From positions 26,107-90,106 of the forward strand of contig MNTL01000050.1 in assembly GCA_001916965.1 (NCBI GenBank): a stretch of 64,000 nt of DNA, read 5' to 3'. Made by a program: the position numbers and the translations under genes. The stretch is from Roseburia sp. CAG:10041_57 (GTDB lineage Bacteria; Bacillota; Clostridia; Lachnospirales; Lachnospiraceae). The notes beneath the pieces were generated by a model. That model did not search any database. It was not told where the DNA came from and worked only from the letters and a program-made list of their open reading frames with translations. Position 1 is the stretch's first letter, and each line of letters starts with the position of its first letter. Positions 60,160 to 64,000 of this stretch are shown here, in pieces.

Positions 60160-61716
60160 TTATATCTCCATATAGTAAATATTATCTGCTATCGCATCAA
60201 AAATAGTTTCGTGTGTTACAATAACTGTAGTACCTTTACGCCTCTTTACATACTGTAATAATGCATTTTTACTATCAATATCCAAAGAATTTGTAGGTTC
60301 ATCCAAAAGCAATATTTCTGGTTCAAGAATATACCCTAATAGTAAAAATATTTTTTTTCGCTCTCCACCTGAAAGTTCCTCAATTTTTTTCTCATATAGC
60401 AATTCTTTCCCTAATCCCCAATAACCAATCAGATTATCTATTCTGTCTATTTCAGAAGGAATCACTATTTGGTACAATTCCATAGCAGTCATTGACATGG
60501 AAGTATCTTCTTGAGGTAAATACAATACTTTATATGGAAAATTATCATCTGCCAAATCCTCTGGTAATATATTCCCTATAGTCACTATCCCACTATTATA
60601 TGGCAGCAATCCCGTTATTAACTTCAAAAGTGTTGACTTACCTACACCATTACAACCTTTTATAATAAATAATTCATTAGCTTTACATCTTAAATTAACA
60701 CCGGATAAAATTTTTTTATTTCCTATACTATAGGAAACATTTTGTACTGCAACCTGAGAATCAGAAATCATTTTTTTATTATCCTCCTGACAATTTGTTA
60801 TTGTTTCTACGCGTTCTTTCGCTACCTTAAATATTGCACATTGAGGAATGTTTGTAAAAATAGATTTTACCGCTGTAAATAAACTTGTTGATAATGCTAT
60901 CGCCTGAATACCTATTTCCAAATCTGTAACCTTCTTTAACACAAACAAACCGATAATTCCATAAGTTCCATATGTCAATATATTTGAAACTAAGTTAAAT
61001 AACACTTGTTCAAGCTCTGATGCATAAATAGAACGATTTCCTATTATCTTATATTTTTTATATAACATATTTAATTGTTCAATCCACCATTTCGACAAAC
61101 CGTACAGCTTTATTGTCAGAAATCCTCGATATCCCTCTATAATGTAATCCGTTATTTCTGCTTCTATTTTGCGATTATTATCATAATTAACCTGCATATA
61201 TTTCTTCACTACGATTGGCGGAATTATTTGCAAAATAGCTATAATGCATAATGTAATCGCTATAATAGGACTTTTCAACGCTAAATATACTGCGTATACG
61301 ATCACAGTCATAACTCCTACTCCCAATTGTGGATATACACTAATATATTGGCTTATAATAGTGTTAAAATCATCTCTTAATATTTCTATTGTATTTCCTT
61401 CTTGCATTGAATATAATACCGATAATGGATTAGATAAAAGTTTATGATATAAATTCATTTTACATATATGTTCTGTATTAAAAATATATTTTTCACTTTT
61501 TATCTGTACTATAATCATTATGCTTTTTATCACAGCAGTGAATCCAACTATAATACTTCCAATAAATATAACTTTTTTTACCTGACCTTCTACTGCATCC
61601 AATACCAATTTTGACAGCATCATTGCAAATATTAAATCTGTTACTGTAGGAATTAACCTATATAAAAAAGAAAAATAACCTGCCCTTTGAAGTCTGCGTA
61701 CAAAAATATCCTTCAT
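60160..61716 (-). CDS. ABC transporter, membrane-ATPase fusion (exporter half 1)
   Basis: This 518-residue protein from the ATG at 61716 (a TTG at 61746 would add ten residues) has six membrane segments followed by an ATPase with Walker A GCNGVGKSTLLK, Q-loop YLPQEDTS, signature LSGGERKK, Walker B ILLLDEPTNSLD and switch VTHETIFD. No N-terminal C39 peptidase is fused, so leader cleavage, if any, would need another enzyme such as the BtrH-like protein. It forms the exporter with the neighbouring half and lies 43 bases after the radical SAM gene. Confidence 0.92.
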   Translation of the reverse strand: MKDIFVRRLQRAGYFSFLYRLIPTVTDLIFAMMLSKLVLDAVEGQVKKVIFIGSIIVGFTAVIKSIMIIVQIKSEKYIFNTEHICKMNLYHKLLSNPLSVLYSMQEGNTIEILRDDFNTIISQYISVYPQLGVGVMTVIVYAVYLALKSPIIAITLCIIAILQIIPPIVVKKYMQVNYDNNRKIEAEITDYIIEGYRGFLTIKLYGLSKWWIEQLNMLYKKYKIIGNRSIYASELEQVLFNLVSNILTYGTYGIIGLFVLKKVTDLEIGIQAIALSTSLFTAVKSIFTNIPQCAIFKVAKERVETITNCQEDNKKMISDSQVAVQNVSYSIGNKKILSGVNLRCKANELFIIKGCNGVGKSTLLKLITGLLPYNSGIVTIGNILPEDLADDNFPYKVLYLPQEDTSMSMTAMELYQIVIPSEIDRIDNLIGYWGLGKELLYEKKIEELSGGERKKIFLLLGYILEPEILLLDEPTNSLDIDSKNALLQYVKRRKGTTVIVTHETIFDAIADNIYYMEI

Positions 61717-61759
61717 GCTATGTATTTGCTCCCTATTAAAAACCAAATTTCAAATTATC

Positions 61760-63040
61760 TTACCTACATATATTTTTTTCATAATATTCCTGTAAAGCAC
61801 CACAGGGAATCATATCTTTTTCATTACAAAATTTCTTAATACATTGATATAATTGATCGCCTCGAAAATTTCCATTTATAAAATCTATTAAGTAATCCAA
61901 CCCTCCCAAATTAAATACACTTTCTGGTAATTCTGGACAAGGTCTAAAATACCCATCCTGTGACAATACAAGCGAATCTATTCCACTACCGCATTTTAAA
62001 CACCGATTATATACTTTCTCATTTAATTCCTTGTCTGAGGATGCTACCATATCAATATTATTCACTACTACATTTATTTTTTTTTGATACTTTTTCTTAT
62101 ATTCCAATAACTGTAACATAAATTTTTCAATATCTATATTCTCTGATGTTCTATTTTGATGTGCATTCAATTCTCTCCCAAACATATCAGCCGTTCCTAT
62201 ATTAACACGTTTAGCTCCTAACATTATGGCTGTTTGAATATACTCTTCTGCTCTCATTAATGTATTTATATTTAAAGTTGTTGCAATACTAAACGGAATA
62301 TCTCTTTTCTTAGCAACTTCTATAGATTTTTCTAATTTATAGAAACCTCTCGCCTCCCCCGTAACCTTCTCATATTCAACATCATCAGATCCATATAGTG
62401 AAAACTGCACCATGCTTAATCTCTTTAATGCCTCTGAATCATATCTATAAAATTGGCTTCCATTTGATACCATTCTTACTTTTGCATAATCAGAAAACAT
62501 TTCTAAATATTTTAAGAATGAAGGATGAAGCGTAGGTTCACCTCCCGTTAATAATATATTAGAAATTTTTCCCTTTATTATATTATTCAAAGAATCTATT
62601 AAGATTTCATCAATATATTTTCCTCCTACTAAAGCATCTTTATAACAAAAAGGACACCTAAAATTACAGATATTTGTCAATTCTATTACTAATTCCTTAG
62701 GATAATATTTTCCATATTCCCCTTCAATTTTTACTCTTACATCACTTTTCTTTTTCCTAATAATAAGTATTCCTTTATTAAGCAGTCTATAAATCCTAGT
62801 AATTATTGTCATACCGTCTACTTTATCACTAATTTTTTCATTAATAAGAAGTTGCTTTTTTACTTCTTTTATTGTATTTTTACCTGTTGCTAAAAGTATA
62901 ATATCTATATCTAATTTATCCAGTAAAGCAATTGTTTTCATATCATAATCAGCTAAACATTTTTTCCCATAATAATAAAATACAATTTTGCTCCTAACTC
63001 TAACAAATTTTTCTTCATCCAATAGCATTTCTATACTCAT
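61760..63040 (-). CDS. Radical SAM peptide-maturase-like protein with SPASM-type tail
   Basis: This 426-residue protein has an N-terminal domain of about 105 residues with winged-helix, PqqD-like character (KTIALLDKLD, ATGKNTIKEVKKQLL, RIYRLLNKGILII), possibly a RiPP recognition element. The radical SAM core follows: VIELTNICNFRCPFCYKDAL with the CxxxCxxC cluster motif, LLTGGEPTLHPSF and MVSNGS. The C-terminal region has further cysteines (YNRCLKCGSGIDS, FRPCPELP, and CGALQEYYEKNIC) as in SPASM or Twitch domains. Such enzymes build thioether, C-C or epimerised residues in ribosomal peptides. It overlaps the upstream truncated maturase gene by 26 bases. Confidence 0.9.
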   Translation of the reverse strand: MSIEMLLDEEKFVRVRSKIVFYYYGKKCLADYDMKTIALLDKLDIDIILLATGKNTIKEVKKQLLINEKISDKVDGMTIITRIYRLLNKGILIIRKKKSDVRVKIEGEYGKYYPKELVIELTNICNFRCPFCYKDALVGGKYIDEILIDSLNNIIKGKISNILLTGGEPTLHPSFLKYLEMFSDYAKVRMVSNGSQFYRYDSEALKRLSMVQFSLYGSDDVEYEKVTGEARGFYKLEKSIEVAKKRDIPFSIATTLNINTLMRAEEYIQTAIMLGAKRVNIGTADMFGRELNAHQNRTSENIDIEKFMLQLLEYKKKYQKKINVVVNNIDMVASSDKELNEKVYNRCLKCGSGIDSLVLSQDGYFRPCPELPESVFNLGGLDYLIDFINGNFRGDQLYQCIKKFCNEKDMIPCGALQEYYEKNICR

Positions 63041-63926
63041 CTTTTATTTTTACCTTTTTTATTAATTCTTGAACTGACTTACTATCATATTTTTCCATTT
63101 TATATCTTAAAACAATTGATGTTTTTATAATATATTTCTGAATTTTACAAAAACTAATTTCTGGAGGATATATAGAATTACAATTAATAAATGAATGATA
63201 AAAACAATCCCCACCACACAAAAGATTTACTTCACATTTGTTACATATATTTCTTTTATAAACCTCACAATTTTCTATACTATGATATACTTTATTTAAA
63301 GAATTAATATTTCCAAGATTGAATTCATCTATACCAACAAAACTATCACATGGATATATCGAACCATCTGGGCAAATAGTCATTTTATTTTTTCCTACTC
63401 CACATCTTTTTATAACAATTTGATTTAATAAAATTCTTTTTAGGATTTTTCCAAATTGATTATTATCATTTAATATCATATAGATATATTGCCATTTTTT
63501 TTGTATAAACGACTCCAACATAAACTCGCTTAGTTCTTTGTACTTTTGTATAATTTTTTCTACATCATATTTCTCTTCGTTTCTTACTAATCTAATTTGT
63601 GCATTCTTTATACCTATCTCATTATATAATTTTAAAATATCTATAAAATCACAATTCTCATTTGAAGCCACACATAGTCCCCATAATTCTTTAAATTTAT
63701 TTGATAAATTTCTATTCTGAAAAATATTTTTGATATTATTTACTACCAAGTCATATGTTCCATTCCCATTAGCATCTATTCTATTTTTATCATTAACTTC
63801 TTTGCAGCCATCAAGACTTACTCCTATAGAAATATTATGTTTAGAAAGATACTCACATATTTCATCTGACAATAAAGACCCATTTGTGCATAACCAAATT
63901 GTTGCAACGGTGTACAAAGGGAACAT
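63015..63926 (-). CDS. 5'-truncated radical SAM/SPASM maturase
   Basis: The 303-residue frame begins MFPLYTVATIWLCTNGSLLS and lacks the N-terminal half of a SPASM maturase, including the CxxxCxxC site of the SAM cluster. From TIWLCTNG onwards it is a normal anSME-like core: SIGVSLDGCKEVNDKNRIDA, then a SPASM tail (KNKMTICPDGSIYPCDSFVG, CNKCEVNLLCGGDCFYHSF). An in-frame stop lies about 30 bases before the ATG, so no longer frame exists. The break lies near 63900-63910, where foreign-looking sequence starts. It cannot use SAM in this form, so it is a remnant or one half of a rearranged gene. Confidence 0.8.
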   Translation of the reverse strand: MFPLYTVATIWLCTNGSLLSDEICEYLSKHNISIGVSLDGCKEVNDKNRIDANGNGTYDLVVNNIKNIFQNRNLSNKFKELWGLCVASNENCDFIDILKLYNEIGIKNAQIRLVRNEEKYDVEKIIQKYKELSEFMLESFIQKKWQYIYMILNDNNQFGKILKRILLNQIVIKRCGVGKNKMTICPDGSIYPCDSFVGIDEFNLGNINSLNKVYHSIENCEVYKRNICNKCEVNLLCGGDCFYHSFINCNSIYPPEISFCKIQKYIIKTSIVLRYKMEKYDSKSVQELIKKVKIKDEYRNAIG

Positions 63927-64000
63927 AATAAAAAACTTAATAATGGACTGCCAATCTTACACAAAGTACCGCCCAAATGAGACTACGGGCGGTATTTTTG
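63927..64000. other. Junction flank with a GC-rich hairpin
   Basis: This flank replaces the missing start of the radical SAM gene. TACCGCCC (63967-63974) pairs perfectly with GGGCGGTA (63987-63994) and is followed by a T5 run on the plus strand. It looks like a terminator or the subterminal hairpin of an insertion element. A plus-strand frame is open through it but has no recognisable product. The window ends here. Confidence 0.5.

Noticed and set aside
1..64000. CRISPR array, prophage or integrated conjugative element
   Set aside because: No regularly spaced direct repeats, phage structural genes, relaxase or integrase were seen; only the AT-rich island and the edge junction suggest transfer.

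Overview
The window looks like the chromosome of a Gram-positive anaerobe of the Lachnospiraceae (Bacillota; a Blautia/Ruminococcus-like gut commensal). The grounds are moderate GC with AGGAGG-type ribosome sites, MsmX-dependent style sugar ABC genes without a local ATPase, LytTR/AgrC-type signalling, M18 aminopeptidase, a lysine riboswitch, the YerC/TrpR-like regulator, eukaryote-type HisA, and many degenerate cyclic-di-GMP proteins. The family call is inference; I cannot name a species. No rRNA, tRNA, CRISPR array, prophage or complete transposase was seen.

Layout. 0-7.7 kb: end of a UPF0340 gene, hypoxanthine-DNA glycosylase, a membrane acyltransferase, a chemoreceptor, an M18 aminopeptidase and a PAS-GGDEF-EAL protein. 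7.9-11.7 kb: hexuronate catabolism (uxuA, uxuB) with an orphan PTS EIIC. 11.9-18.3 kb: a PadR/CPBP protease pair behind a palindrome-rich promoter, AraC regulator, small alarmone synthetase, GDSL esterase and an RsmH. 18.5-27.2 kb: a second EAL protein, then an envelope operon (lipoprotein, LemA, beta-helix surface protein, zinc-ribbon/SHOCT protein) next to a LytTR two-component system; a direct repeat with LytTR geometry lies in front of that operon. 27.3-35.4 kb: a subtilisin-like protease and a maltodextrin locus (GH13 enzyme, MalEFG-like ABC transporter, LacI regulator).

35.3-42.8 kb: an apparent azlC-azlD deletion fusion, an SGNH hydrolase, a DUF1653 gene with a LysR regulator, and a divergent five-gene operon (unknown protein, ThrE-type exporter, divergent PurA paralogue, PyrB, PyrI). 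Two of its enzymes use aspartate. 42.8-56.4 kb: metE with a LysR regulator and a strong palindrome, lipoproteins, YerC, a degenerate LytM protein, CspA, HisA, dapA-dapB behind a lysine riboswitch, a corrinoid adenosyltransferase, a tandem OB-fold SSB and TypA/BipA.

56.5-64 kb: an abruptly AT-rich island on the minus strand with two radical-SAM genes, two ABC exporters, a BtrH-like protein and a family 2 glycosyltransferase. It resembles a natural-product (RiPP-like) cluster that was acquired horizontally. The first radical-SAM gene lacks its N-terminal half at a sequence junction at the window edge, and no precursor peptide is visible. Two structured-repeat families are dispersed through the window: a roughly 150-bp palindromic element (two copies with compensatory changes) and a short motif that follows stop codons.
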